Shown: piece after piece, positions 53,170 to 61,699 of the stretch
Layout of the letters: every line of letters starts with the position of its first letter
How positions within the stretch are numbered: position 1 is the stretch's first letter
IMG/VR virus record: IMGVR_UViG_3300035183_001163
Coordinates: 1 to 64,000 of that record
Strand: one strand, 5' to 3'
Length of the DNA: 64,000 bases
Source: a virus
The notes under the pieces: model-generated
What the model was told of the DNA's origin: nothing
The model's input: only the letters and a program-made list of their open reading frames with translations
Database searches by the model: none
Position numbers and translations under genes: made by a program

Positions 53170-54291
53170 ATGACCATGGCCGCCCCCACCGCTCACGCTG
53201 CTCCGCCTCCGCCCGCCGCTGGCGGTGCTCCGCCTCCGGCCGCGCCGCCCGCTCCCGGAGCCGCGACGGGCGCCGGGCCGGTGGCCGCGCTCCAGCAGGC
53301 CGCGACCAAGCTCCAGGCCCTCATCCAGGCCGCGACCGCGAACGGCGGCGCGCTCCCGCCGACGGCCGCGACGGAGGTGCCCGCCATCATCGCCGCGCTC
53401 CAGGGCGCGGTCCCCGCTGGCGCCGGCGCTCCGGCGCCCGCTGCTCCGCCGGCCGGCGCCGCTCCGGGCGGCCCGCTGAAGCCGCCCCCGCCGGGCGTCG
53501 GCAAGGCCGAGGGCGAGGTCCAGAAGATGGAGCTGGACGAGTTCACCGCCATCAAGGTGACGCTCGACGCCGCGCGCGAGCGGCTCTGGGGCGTGTCCGA
53601 CGCGCTCCGCGAGGGTGACACCGACAAGGCCAAGACGGAGCTGAAGGGCGTCGTGTCGATGCTCTCCGGCCTCAAGGGAGACGCGATGAAGAGCACGGAA
53701 GTGAAGATGGACAAGGCGCTCTTCGCGTCCTGGACGGCCTCCCAGTTCGAGGCCATCAAGGCGGACGACGAGGAGACGGCGAAGGCTCGCCTCGCGTGCG
53801 TCAAGCGCGTGACCGCCATCGCGAAGGCGTCGTGGGAGGCCCAGAAGGAGGGCACCGCGCCGTTCACCGTCGAGATGGAGGCTGCGTTCGCGCCGCTCCC
53901 GGAGAAGACGATGGGCGACCTCACCGCGACGAAGGACCAGAGCGAGAAGGAGACCCCCGCGGCCAAGGACAAGGTCGACGGCCAGGGCTCCTTCGCGCAG
54001 AACCTCGGCGAGGTCATCAAGGACGTCCAGTCGGCGCTCTCGCTGACCGAGCAGCCCGGCCCGAACGCCGCGAACATGGCGTTCAGCAACCCGCCGGCTC
54101 CCGCGAAGGACCCGACGGCGAAGAGCGACACGACCAAGACGGAGAAGGCCGACCCCAACGCGCCCTTCGTCTGGCCGATGGACATGAACGACCCCGAGCC
54201 CGGCCTCCCGTTCGAGGAGAAGGCCGAGCCGGCGAAGCGCCCCGCGGACGCCGACGACGGCTGGGGGCGCGACCCCTGGGCGACGAAGTGA
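53170..54291 (+). CDS. Scaffold-like prohead protein
   Basis: 373 residues. Residues 1-105 are low-complexity Ala/Pro; 110-260 are charged helices (MELDEFTAIKVTLDAARERL); the rest is Lys/Glu/Pro-rich ending FVWPMDMNDPEPGLPFEEK. The composition (helical, no hydrophobic core, highly charged) is scaffold-like. The WPMDMNDP motif recurs as WPLDMNEP at the end of the gene at 55940. Leader with AGGAG. Confidence 0.6.
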   Translation: MTMAAPTAHAAPPPPAAGGAPPPAAPPAPGAATGAGPVAALQQAATKLQALIQAATANGGALPPTAATEVPAIIAALQGAVPAGAGAPAPAAPPAGAAPGGPLKPPPPGVGKAEGEVQKMELDEFTAIKVTLDAARERLWGVSDALREGDTDKAKTELKGVVSMLSGLKGDAMKSTEVKMDKALFASWTASQFEAIKADDEETAKARLACVKRVTAIAKASWEAQKEGTAPFTVEMEAAFAPLPEKTMGDLTATKDQSEKETPAAKDKVDGQGSFAQNLGEVIKDVQSALSLTEQPGPNAANMAFSNPPAPAKDPTAKSDTTKTEKADPNAPFVWPMDMNDPEPGLPFEEKAEPAKRPADADDGWGRDPWATK

Positions 54292-54318
54292 CGTGACCCC
54301 GAGCCGAGGAGCTTCCCG

Positions 54319-55899
54319 ATGACGACGAAGCGCACGAAGACGAAGAAGGCCGCCGCGGGCACGACCACGTCGCCCGCGACGAAGCCGTCCACCCTCGTCC
54401 CGGCTCCCTACTCCGGCTTCGCGCCGGAGGCGGGGACGAAGCCGTGCGGCCCGCTCGTCGCGTCGAAGCTCCTCGGCAACGAGGTCTGGGAATTCGACCT
54501 CACCGGCATCCCGAAGGGGCTCGCGAAGACGCTGCCCATCGCGGTGTCGCTCGGCACGCGCGCCTACCCGGTGCGCCAGACGGAGCGCCTCCACACGGAG
54601 AAGTTCCAGGCGACGGTCACGCCGGGCATCGCCACCGCCGACTTCCGTGAGTTCTTCCTCGCGAAGGGCTCCGAATGTAACGGCACCCTCCAGCTCAAGC
54701 GGCGCGCCGACGGCTGGGTGGCCTCGATGGCCAAGAGCCTCGTGCCCTACGTGCTCACGAAGCAGGCCGTGGACGCCGGCGTCATGCCGCCCGAGGGCTG
54801 CTCCGCGCTCCCGCCGTCGCTGGAAGCCGTCGTCCCCTACGCGCTCCGATACTGGACGCTCAAGGGCGACGACGCGCGCCGCGTCCGGGACGCGCTCGTC
54901 TCCATGGAGCTGTTCGCGGAGCCGCTCGTGAAGATGGTCGACGGTGAGCACCGCCTCTGCGTGTCGAAGCTGTACCTGTACGAGCCGACCGAGGAGGAGC
55001 TGGCCAAGACGGAATTCGGGCTCCCCGACCCCGGGCCGACGTTCCCGGGCTACGCGTTCAAGTGCGAGCGGTGCGACGAGCCCGCGAGCCGCGCGCTGGA
55101 GCTGCTCGCCGACGCGGTCACGAAGCGCGTCGAGCGCGAGCTGGTCTGCGGCGACTGCGCGACGAAGGCGCTCGTGTCCGCCGACGAGCCTCTCCCCGTC
55201 GTGAAGGCGACGAGCGTGGAGGAAGCGTTCGCGGCGAACGAGGACAGCATCATCGGCCGGACGGTCACCGTCACCGCCGACACCGGGGAGAGCGCGGTCG
55301 GCAAGGTCCTCGCGGAGGCGATGGGCAACGCGCTCGTCCTCTTCGAGGATGGCGAGCGCCGGATGGTCGCGCGCCACCGCTGCTCCGACCCGCGCGACAC
55401 CGCGACGAAGGGGCTCCTGCCCGTCTCGCTCCGCGGCATCCCGACGGAGAAGGCCGAGAAGCCCGCCGACCCGCTCCAGAAGTTCCTCGGGCGCACCGTC
55501 CGCTTCGCGAAGGCGAAGGCCGGCGACGAGAAGGCGACGACGGAGGAGCGCTTCGTCTACGGCATCGTCCTGGAGCCCGAGACGGTGGACGCCCAGCAGG
55601 ACATCTACTCCGCGGACGAGATTCGGAATGCCGCTCACGCGTTCATGGAGAAATTCCGGACGATGGGCTTCATGCACAAGGGCGCCATCAACGACAAGGT
55701 GAAGATTCTGGAGTCCTTCATCGCACCCGTCGACTTCGAGGTGGACGGCGCGCCGGTCAAGAAGGGCACGTGGGTCATGGCCGTGAAGGTCGTGGACGAC
55801 GAGCTTTGGACCGCGGTGAAGGGCGGCGACATCACCGGATTCTCTATCGGGGGCTCCGCCATTCGGAAACCCGATACCGGAGCCACGCAGGCGGCTTGA
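54319..55899 (+). CDS. XkdF-like prohead serine protease with long N-terminal extension
   Basis: 526 residues. The C-terminal 130 residues match XkdF/S78-2 proteases: VYGIVLEPETVDAQQDIYSA, AHAFMEKFRTMGFMHKGAIN, VKILESFIAPVDFEVDGAPV, WTAVKGGDITGFSIGGSAIR. The N-terminal 380 residues are unrelated: AVSLGTRAYPVRQTERLHTE, TADFREFFLAKGSECNGTLQ, a four-cysteine site (FKCERCDEP ... VCGDCA) and a DGERRMVARHRC segment. The protease should clip scaffold and capsid during prohead maturation. The role of the extension is unknown. Confidence 0.8.
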   Translation: MTTKRTKTKKAAAGTTTSPATKPSTLVPAPYSGFAPEAGTKPCGPLVASKLLGNEVWEFDLTGIPKGLAKTLPIAVSLGTRAYPVRQTERLHTEKFQATVTPGIATADFREFFLAKGSECNGTLQLKRRADGWVASMAKSLVPYVLTKQAVDAGVMPPEGCSALPPSLEAVVPYALRYWTLKGDDARRVRDALVSMELFAEPLVKMVDGEHRLCVSKLYLYEPTEEELAKTEFGLPDPGPTFPGYAFKCERCDEPASRALELLADAVTKRVERELVCGDCATKALVSADEPLPVVKATSVEEAFAANEDSIIGRTVTVTADTGESAVGKVLAEAMGNALVLFEDGERRMVARHRCSDPRDTATKGLLPVSLRGIPTEKAEKPADPLQKFLGRTVRFAKAKAGDEKATTEERFVYGIVLEPETVDAQQDIYSADEIRNAAHAFMEKFRTMGFMHKGAINDKVKILESFIAPVDFEVDGAPVKKGTWVMAVKVVDDELWTAVKGGDITGFSIGGSAIRKPDTGATQAA

Positions 55900-55904
55900 C
55901 GAGA

Positions 55905-55910
55905 TAGGCT
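55905..55910 (+). promoter_or_regulatory. Possible -10 before the second scaffold-like gene
   Basis: TAGGCT, identical to the -10 of class A promoter 4, begins 5 bases after the protease stop codon and is followed by a 29-base leader with GGAG to GTG 55940. No good -35 is seen. Confidence 0.3.
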
Positions 55911-55939
55911 GTTCCGTAACACACTGGAGCCCGTAAACC

Positions 55940-56947
55940 GTGAGCGACGCGAAGCAGGACCCGAAGCAGGTACACCGCCTCACCGACATGACGGTGGAGG
56001 AGGTATCGGTCGTGGACCGCGCCGCGAATCGCCGCAAGTTCCTCTTGGTCAAGCGCGAGGGTGATATGGCAATCGGCTCCGAGGTCGTGCAGAACGCGGA
56101 TGGCAGCTTCACGACCAAGCCGGCGGCCGCCGCTCCCGCGAGCGGTGCTCCGGCGGCGACGGAGACGACCGCGCCCGACGCGACCACGAAGACAGCGGCG
56201 AAGATGCCGGCCGAGGCCGCGACGACCTTCCAGGAGGTCGTGGACGGCGCGCTCGACGGTCTGACGAAGGCGAAGAGCCTCCTCACGTCCGGCGGCGAGA
56301 CGGAGAGCATCATCGACCAGCTCGTGACGACCGCGGACGACATCGCGGACGCCGTCCTCGCGTTCCTCGGCATCGAGGACCCGGGCAACAACAACGGCGT
56401 CGTCCCCGCGACGGAGCCGGCGGCGCCCGCGGGCATGGGCAAGCGCCTCGAAGTGCGCCGCGCGAAGCGCATCGTGGCGAAGGCCGAGGGCGAGAAGGCC
56501 GGCCACGCGCTCGTCCAGAAGGTCGGCGCGAAGATGGCGAAGGACCGCCTCGACCGGCTTCAGGCCGCGTACGCGGCGCTGGGCGACATCCTCGCCGAGG
56601 TCCTCCCGAAGGTCGTCGACGACACGCAGAAGGCGAAGGGTGCTCCCTCCGCCGGCGTCGCGGAGCAGGGCGCGGGCGAGAAGCCGGCCACCCAGCCTAC
56701 CGTCCCCGAAAAGAAGGGGACCAAGAAGAGCGTGGAGCTTCCCGCCGAGGTCCAGAAGGCCCTCGACGACGCGGCGAAGACCATCAAGAAGCAGGCGGAG
56801 CAGCTCGGGGCGCTCCGCAACGCGACCCAGGCGTCCAACGGCGCGCAGGTCGACGTGCAGAAGTCTCGCGGCGAGGAAGTCTCCTGGCCGCTCGACATGA
56901 ACGAACCCGTCACCGCAGAGACCGCAGGAAAGGAATTCTTCGGCTGA
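55940..56947 (+). CDS. Scaffold / prohead protease-tail protein
   Basis: 335 residues from GTG 55940. The N-terminus HRLTDMTVEEVSVVDRAANR then RKFLLVKREG is the segment that usually follows the protease core within XkdF proteins ('DEISLVDRPANKRKFL'), so protease and tail appear split into two genes here. The remainder is charged and helical with Ala/Pro linkers and ends SWPLDMNEPVTAETAGKEF, sharing the WPxDMNxP motif with the gene at 53170. Confidence 0.65.
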   Translation: MSDAKQDPKQVHRLTDMTVEEVSVVDRAANRRKFLLVKREGDMAIGSEVVQNADGSFTTKPAAAAPASGAPAATETTAPDATTKTAAKMPAEAATTFQEVVDGALDGLTKAKSLLTSGGETESIIDQLVTTADDIADAVLAFLGIEDPGNNNGVVPATEPAAPAGMGKRLEVRRAKRIVAKAEGEKAGHALVQKVGAKMAKDRLDRLQAAYAALGDILAEVLPKVVDDTQKAKGAPSAGVAEQGAGEKPATQPTVPEKKGTKKSVELPAEVQKALDDAAKTIKKQAEQLGALRNATQASNGAQVDVQKSRGEEVSWPLDMNEPVTAETAGKEFFG

Positions 56948-56980
56948 CCGGGCCACGGCGGCGAAGACAGGAGAACCACC

Positions 56981-57928
56981 ATGACCATGGCAGCCCCCGT
57001 CACGGACAACCGCAGCATCCTCGCGAAGGCCGACATGGCGCTCGCGGACCTCACGACCTCCGGCGGCCTCCTCCAGCCCGCCCAGGCGGCGAAGTTCATG
57101 CGCATCATGATCAAGTCGTCGCGCGTGCTCGGCATGAGCACGGTCGTCCCGATGCGCAGCCCCAAGCAGCTCATCGAGAAAATCAAGTTCGGCTCGCGCA
57201 TCCTCCGCGCGGGCACGGAGGCGACGGCTCTCGCCGCGGGTGACCGCGCCAAGCCCGACCTCTCGAAGGTCGAGCTGAACGCGCAGCTCTTCAAGGCCGA
57301 GGTCCGCCTGGACAACGAGGTCCTGGAGGACAACATCGAGCGCGCGGAGCTGCGCCAGACCATCATGCAGATGATGGCCGAGCGCATCGCCCTCGACACC
57401 GAGGAGGTCGTCGTCAACGGCGACACGACGAGCGCGGACCCGTTCCTCGCGAAGTTCGACGGCATCATCAAGCAGGCGACGAGCCACGTCGTCGCGGCCG
57501 GCGGCGCCATCTCCACGACGGTCCTCCGGAACATGCTTCGCGCGATGCCGAGCGAGTTCCTCCGCGACAAGCGCGCGCTCAAGTTTCTCACGTCCGTCAA
57601 CGCGGAAATCAAGTGGCGCGACGCGCTCACGAGCCGCCAGACGGTCGGGGGCGACAAGTACATCGAGCAGGACGTGCCGTCGATGTACAACGGCATCGGC
57701 ATCGTCGACGTCCCGCTGTTCCCCGAGAACCTCGGTGGCGCGGACACGACGAACATCATCCTCACGGACCCGAAGAACGTGAACATCGGCATCTGGCGGA
57801 ACATCCGCGTCGAGACGGACAAGCTCGTCTCCGAGGGCGTTCTCATCATCGTCGCGACCCTGCGCATGGACTGCAAGTACGCGCACGAGGACGCGGTCGT
57901 GAAGGCCACGGGCGTCACCACGGTCTGA
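56981..57928 (+). CDS. Major capsid protein (HK97 fold)
   Basis: 315 residues. [80 protein letters not shown] and a C-terminal [20 protein letters not shown] fit XkdG/HK97-type capsid proteins, with E-loop and P-domain strands in order. It lies two genes behind the protease. AGGAG and the MTMAA start match the gene at 53170. Confidence 0.88.
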   Translation: MTMAAPVTDNRSILAKADMALADLTTSGGLLQPAQAAKFMRIMIKSSRVLGMSTVVPMRSPKQLIEKIKFGSRILRAGTEATALAAGDRAKPDLSKVELNAQLFKAEVRLDNEVLEDNIERAELRQTIMQMMAERIALDTEEVVVNGDTTSADPFLAKFDGIIKQATSHVVAAGGAISTTVLRNMLRAMPSEFLRDKRALKFLTSVNAEIKWRDALTSRQTVGGDKYIEQDVPSMYNGIGIVDVPLFPENLGGADTTNIILTDPKNVNIGIWRNIRVETDKLVSEGVLIIVATLRMDCKYAHEDAVVKATGVTTV

Positions 57929-57976
57929 CCTCCGGTCTGACCTCAACCTCGAACCGGAAGAAAGCGAGAACAGACC

Positions 57977-58291
57977 ATGGCACTCGGAAACCTCACCATC
58001 GTGGAGCGCGTCGACGCCGTCGGCCCCGTCTTCCACTTCCGCTGCACCCTCGTCGGGGACGGCGCGTACCCCGCGGGCGGCTCGACGGGCCTCCTCGCGA
58101 AGCTGCGCGCCGCGACGGGGATGCCGAACCTCAACATCATCTCCGTCAAGGACGAGGGCATCCTGGCGGATGCGGCGGAGTACGACCACGCCAACGAAAA
58201 GCTCTTCATCCGCGTCAAGGCGACCGGCGTGGAGAGCGCGGTGGCGAACCAGTCCGGCGTCACGTACGGGCTGTACATCGTCGCGAGCTGA
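57977..58291 (+). CDS. Probable capsid decoration protein
   Basis: 104 residues, beta-rich: NLTIVERVDAVGPVFHFRCT, GDGAYPAGGSTGLLAKLRAA, EKLFIRVKATGVESAVANQS. Position right after the capsid gene suggests a decoration or head-stabilising protein. GGAAGAAAG precedes the start. Confidence 0.6.
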   Translation: MALGNLTIVERVDAVGPVFHFRCTLVGDGAYPAGGSTGLLAKLRAATGMPNLNIISVKDEGILADAAEYDHANEKLFIRVKATGVESAVANQSGVTYGLYIVAS

Positions 58292-58330
58292 ACGGCGCAC
58301 GAGAGGCTTCCTAGTCTCTCAGTTCTGTCG

Positions 58331-58336
58331 TAGTGT
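58331..58336 (+). promoter_or_regulatory. Possible -10 before the neck gene block
   Basis: TAGTGT, the same hexamer as the folE -10, sits 40 bases past the decoration gene; a TTCCTA 17 bases upstream is a poor -35. It lies directly before the terminator-like hairpin, so any transcript would start with that structure. Confidence 0.3.
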
Positions 58337-58382
58337 ACGGGGCGACTCCGCTGTCACGCGCGGGGCGCCCCGTTTCGCTTTT
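58337..58382 (+). terminator. Hairpin with T-rich tail after the capsid genes
   Basis: ACGGGGCG (58337-58344) pairs perfectly with CGCCCCGT (58366-58373) and is followed by TTCGCTTTT. It is the most terminator-like element of the head module and may limit read-through from the highly expressed capsid genes. Confidence 0.55.
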
Positions 58383-58398
58383 CCCCAGGAGACCACCC

Positions 58399-58986
58399 AT
58401 GGCCAAGACCCCCGACACGCTGCTCGTCCGCCTCAAGCCCTTCAACCCGCGCCGCGGCTACGTCATGAAGACGTACGTGGACGGCCAGACGGGCGCCGTG
58501 TTCAAGGAGGACCGCGGCTGGTACGAAGTGGACGCCGCGTACGGCGAGAGGCTGCGCGAGGTCCGGAGCGAGCCGCTCAACGAGGAGAGCCCGCCGGCTT
58601 TCGACGTCTGCACGAAGGCCGAAGCCATCGAGCTGGAGCGCCGCCAGAAGCAGGCGGCCGCGGAGCGCGCGACCGCGCTCGACCCGCGCTCCGTCGAGGG
58701 CGCGAGCCGCGACCACCTCGGCGGCCGTGTTCCGCGTCAGCGCGATGCGAAGACGAACGCCATCACGACCGCGGACCTGCCGGAGAACCAGCCGCCGCTC
58801 CGCGGCCCGCTGCTCGACGAACCCGCCGACGAGAGCGACCTGGACTCCGAGGACCTCGCCGCCGACGTCGCGGCGTCCGCTCCGGTCCCCGGCACGCCCG
58901 ACGCGCCGGCGAGCAACCCGCCGAAGACGAAGCCGCGCAACCGCACGAACAAGCCGCCGACTGTCCCCGGCGCTCCCGACGCGTGA
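58399..58986 (+). CDS. Head/neck-region protein of unknown function
   Basis: 195 residues. N-terminal 60 residues are a small domain (LVRLKPFNPRRGYVMKTYVD); the rest is charged, Pro-rich and probably disordered, ending in basic KPRNRTNKPPTVPG. Similar layouts occur in phage head accessory proteins. AGGAG upstream. Confidence 0.55.
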   Translation: MAKTPDTLLVRLKPFNPRRGYVMKTYVDGQTGAVFKEDRGWYEVDAAYGERLREVRSEPLNEESPPAFDVCTKAEAIELERRQKQAAAERATALDPRSVEGASRDHLGGRVPRQRDAKTNAITTADLPENQPPLRGPLLDEPADESDLDSEDLAADVAASAPVPGTPDAPASNPPKTKPRNRTNKPPTVPGAPDA

Positions 58987-59348
58987 GCGGCTCCCCGCGC
59001 CTCCCCGTGGAGCTGACCGTCTCCGAGGTCGCGGCGCTCGCCCGGCTTCGGAGCGCGGTCGCGGAGGACTACGCGCTCCGGCTCCCCCACGCCCTCCGTC
59101 AGAGCCTCGCCGCGCGCGGGGCCGACGGGACGCTGCGTCAACGGGTGCGCGAGCTGCTCAAGACGACCGAGGCCGACGGGCTCACCGGAGAGGACCAGCT
59201 CGTCGCGGTCGTCGGGCTCGCGCTGCTCGACGAGGCGGAGCAGGTCGCGACCGCGCTCCGGGACGAGGCGAAGAACCAGCGCGGGCTCGCGCGCTCCGCC
59301 GACGACGCGGCCATCATGGTCGGCGCGGCGGGGCCGAACCCCGGCTAG
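58983..59348 (+). CDS. Unknown helical protein in neck block
   Basis: 121 residues from GTG 58983. VELTVSEVAALARLRSAVAE, LRQRVRELLKTTEADGLTGE, VVGLALLDEAEQVATALRDE: a helical bundle. Not recognised. Confidence 0.55.
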   Translation: MSGSPRLPVELTVSEVAALARLRSAVAEDYALRLPHALRQSLAARGADGTLRQRVRELLKTTEADGLTGEDQLVAVVGLALLDEAEQVATALRDEAKNQRGLARSADDAAIMVGAAGPNPG

Positions 59349-59366
59349 GACAACGCGCGCGCGGCG

Positions 59367-59375
59367 TGCGATACT
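59367..59375 (+). promoter_or_regulatory. Extended -10 element, leaderless start
   Basis: TGC-GATACT ends 6 bases before ATG 59382. Confidence 0.45.
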
Positions 59376-59381
59376 GCCGCC

Positions 59382-60461
59382 ATGCGAACGCTCGCGACCG
59401 GACAGGCGCTCGTCGTCGGCAACCAGCAGCTCGTGTTCCACCACGCGCTGAACGGCCACCTCGTCGACCCGGTGGACCTCGCGTTCCAGGTCTTCCGCAC
59501 CGCCACCGAGGAGGAGCAGCTCGCCCCGGTGCAGGTCTTCCCTGCGCTCGCGGGGACGGAGATGCCGGTGAACCTCGTGACCGACAAGCTCGGCACGGGG
59601 CGCTTCTCCGCCGTCGGCTGGACGCCGGCCGACAAGGGCTCCCACTTCATCCGGTGGTACTGGACGAGCGAGGCCGGCGGCGTCGAGCAGCACGTGGACG
59701 TCCCCTTCGACGTCCAGGGCTTCGCCATCGACCCGTCGGTGCCGTTCTACGCGTCGGTGAGCATGGCGCGCGAAGCCGGCGTGGCCGCCTGCGACGCGAG
59801 CGACGCGCGCGTGGTCGCCGCGCTCCGCCGCGCCAGCCAGTTCATCGACTCCATCACGGGCCGCTTTTTCGAGCCCCGCTACATCAGCTCCTTCTACGAC
59901 GGGCGGGGCTCCACCGCGCTGCTCTTCACGCACCCCATCATCGCCGTCGACGAGGTGAAGGTGACGACGCGGCCGGTGCGCCCGAGCGACCAGGCCATCG
60001 ACAAGGAATTCCTCCGTGTCTACAACCGCCACCTCTCGGGGATGACGAGCCCCGACGACCGGAACAACCCCCGCGTGGAGCTGTTCTCGATGACCGAGGA
60101 CTGGATTGGCGTCCGGCCGTTCAGCTTCTCGCGCCTCGTCTTCCCGAAGGCCCAGCAAAACGTCTCCGTCAGCGGCGTCTTCGGCTACACCGACCCCGAC
60201 GGCTCGCCCTTCGGGCGCACGCCGCACGACATCGAACACGTCGCGCTGCTCCTGATGCTGCGGAACATCCCCGGGCTGCTCTCGCAGGAGCGCCAGGACG
60301 CGATTCTCCAGGGCCGGCTCAAGAGCGAGAGCACGCGGGACCAGTCGTACGAGCTGCTCACCGCGAAGGACCTCGGGCTCGCGGCGAACATCACCGGCGA
60401 CCCCGAGATTGACCAGGTCCTCGCGCGGTACATGCGGCCGCCGACGTTCGGGAGCGCGTGA
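59382..60461 (+). CDS. Head-tail connector protein with N-terminal Ig-like domain
   Basis: 359 residues. Residues 1-115 form a beta domain (FHHALNGHLVDPVDLAFQVF, FIRWYWTSEAGGVEQHVDVP). Then a gp6/gp15-like connector core: VVAALRRASQFIDSITGRFF, EPRYISSFYDGRGSTALLFT, HPIIAVDEVKVTT, and a C-terminal helical part (HVALLLMLRNIPGLLSQERQ). It should form the ring under the portal. Leaderless start supported by the -10 element. Confidence 0.75.
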   Translation: MRTLATGQALVVGNQQLVFHHALNGHLVDPVDLAFQVFRTATEEEQLAPVQVFPALAGTEMPVNLVTDKLGTGRFSAVGWTPADKGSHFIRWYWTSEAGGVEQHVDVPFDVQGFAIDPSVPFYASVSMAREAGVAACDASDARVVAALRRASQFIDSITGRFFEPRYISSFYDGRGSTALLFTHPIIAVDEVKVTTRPVRPSDQAIDKEFLRVYNRHLSGMTSPDDRNNPRVELFSMTEDWIGVRPFSFSRLVFPKAQQNVSVSGVFGYTDPDGSPFGRTPHDIEHVALLLMLRNIPGLLSQERQDAILQGRLKSESTRDQSYELLTAKDLGLAANITGDPEIDQVLARYMRPPTFGSA

Positions 60462-60967
60462 TGGGCTACCGCGGCCGCCTCATCCAGCCGTTCCTTGCGG
60501 ACATCCGCCGTCTCGACACGGAGGCGACGGCCGCGGCGAAGAGCGGCGCGGGCTACGACACCGACTTCAAGGAGCCCGCGCGGCTCCCTCCGTCGAGCGG
60601 CGAGGGCGCGGGCGCGTCGGCGCGGCGAGAGAAGGGTGAGCTGTTGCTCCCTTGCCAGGTCGAGATGGGCTCCGCGGAGAAGCTGCGCCAGTTCTTCTCC
60701 GGCGCGAACCCGTCGAGCGACCTCGTCCTGGTGCTCCACTTCCGCGACCTGGAGCGCTCGGGCCTCGTCGACGCCGACGGGAACGCGACGCTGCGCGTGG
60801 GGGACCGGCTGCATTCCATTCGCGATTCGCGAACCAAGAACGTGGTCTGGACGCCGCGCGAGGAGCTGTACTGCGTCGAGGTGCAGCCCAACGCGTTCGG
60901 CATCGGGCGCGGCCGCAACCTGCTCTTCCTGTTCTTCCAGTACCGCGACAACGCGGCCTCGGGGTGA
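60458..60967 (+). CDS. Neck / head completion protein
   Basis: 169 residues (GTG 60458 or ATG 60461). LLLPCQVEMGSAEKLRQFFS, LVLVLHFRDLERSGLVDADG, LRVGDRLHSIRDSRTKNVVW and YCVEVQPNAF: beta-barrel pattern of small head-tail joining proteins. Position between connector and tail-completion genes agrees. Confidence 0.6.
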   Translation: MMGYRGRLIQPFLADIRRLDTEATAAAKSGAGYDTDFKEPARLPPSSGEGAGASARREKGELLLPCQVEMGSAEKLRQFFSGANPSSDLVLVLHFRDLERSGLVDADGNATLRVGDRLHSIRDSRTKNVVWTPREELYCVEVQPNAFGIGRGRNLLFLFFQYRDNAASG

Positions 60968-60970
60968 GCC

Positions 60971-61678
60971 GTGGCCGGGCAACGGGGAGCCGGCGGCCGC
61001 TTCGTTGGCGGCGGAGGCGGTGGGGGTGGCGCGAAACCGAAGCTCAGCACCAAGTTTGACCTCATCGGTGACTGGGAGAAGGCGCTACGGGTCACGCGCT
61101 CGCTCTCGCTCGACACCGCCATCAACCGCGCGGTGAAGCAGGAGGCCGCGCTCGCCGTCCGCATCATCAAGCAGAATCTCCAGCGCGGCGGCGCGCCGGC
61201 CGGTGCTCCGTTCGCGGCGCTGTCGCTGTGGACCGTCGCGTCGCGCCGACTCGCCAAGCCGCCCATCCGCGGGTCGAAGCCGCTCATGGCGCGCGCCGAC
61301 CTCTACGACGCCATCACGTACGTCGTGATGGAGGACAATAAGCGCGAGACGACGGCCTTCGTCGGGGTGCTGAAGCAGGCGAAGAGCAGCTCCCCCGGCG
61401 GCGCGCCGCTCGTGAACATCGGCATGGTCCAGGAATTCGGTAAGACCATCGTGGTGCGCATCACGCCCAAGATGCAACGCTTCCTGGGCGTGCTCGCCAA
61501 GCAGCTCGGGAAGGGGCCGAAGCCCGGCGGCAGCAAGGGCGGCAAGCGCTTCCTCGTCATCCGCATCCCGCCGCGCCCGTTCATCCGACCGGCGTACGAC
61601 GTCTGGGTGAAGGACGCCCAGCAGCGCATGGCGAAGCGCATCGCGATGCTGACGGGCGGGAAGCTCGGCACGCCCTAG
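60971..61678 (+). CDS. Tail completion / neck protein (HK97 gp10-like)
   Basis: 235 residues from GTG 60971. A Gly-rich start (GAGGRFVGGGGGGGGAKPK), AVRIIKQNLQRGGAPAGAPF, MARADLYDAITYVVMEDNKR, ETTAFVGVLKQA and RIPPRPFIRPAYDVW are typical of gp10/gp22-type proteins. It links connector and tail terminator. Confidence 0.65.
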   Translation: MAGQRGAGGRFVGGGGGGGGAKPKLSTKFDLIGDWEKALRVTRSLSLDTAINRAVKQEAALAVRIIKQNLQRGGAPAGAPFAALSLWTVASRRLAKPPIRGSKPLMARADLYDAITYVVMEDNKRETTAFVGVLKQAKSSSPGGAPLVNIGMVQEFGKTIVVRITPKMQRFLGVLAKQLGKGPKPGGSKGGKRFLVIRIPPRPFIRPAYDVWVKDAQQRMAKRIAMLTGGKLGTP

Positions 61679-61684
61679 TTCTCG

Positions 61685-61693
61685 TGTTAGGCT
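61685..61693 (+). promoter_or_regulatory. Extended -10 element, leaderless start
   Basis: TGT-TAGGCT ends 6 bases before GTG 61700. Confidence 0.5.
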
Positions 61694-61699
61694 GCGCTC

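Noticed and set aside
53146-56472. 1,108-codon minus-strand open frame
   Set aside because: Antisense shadow of the scaffold, protease and scaffold-tail genes; Arg/Leu/Gly composition typical of complement frames at high GC.
55844-58300. 818-codon minus-strand open frame
   Set aside because: Antisense to the capsid gene region, no recognisable protein features.
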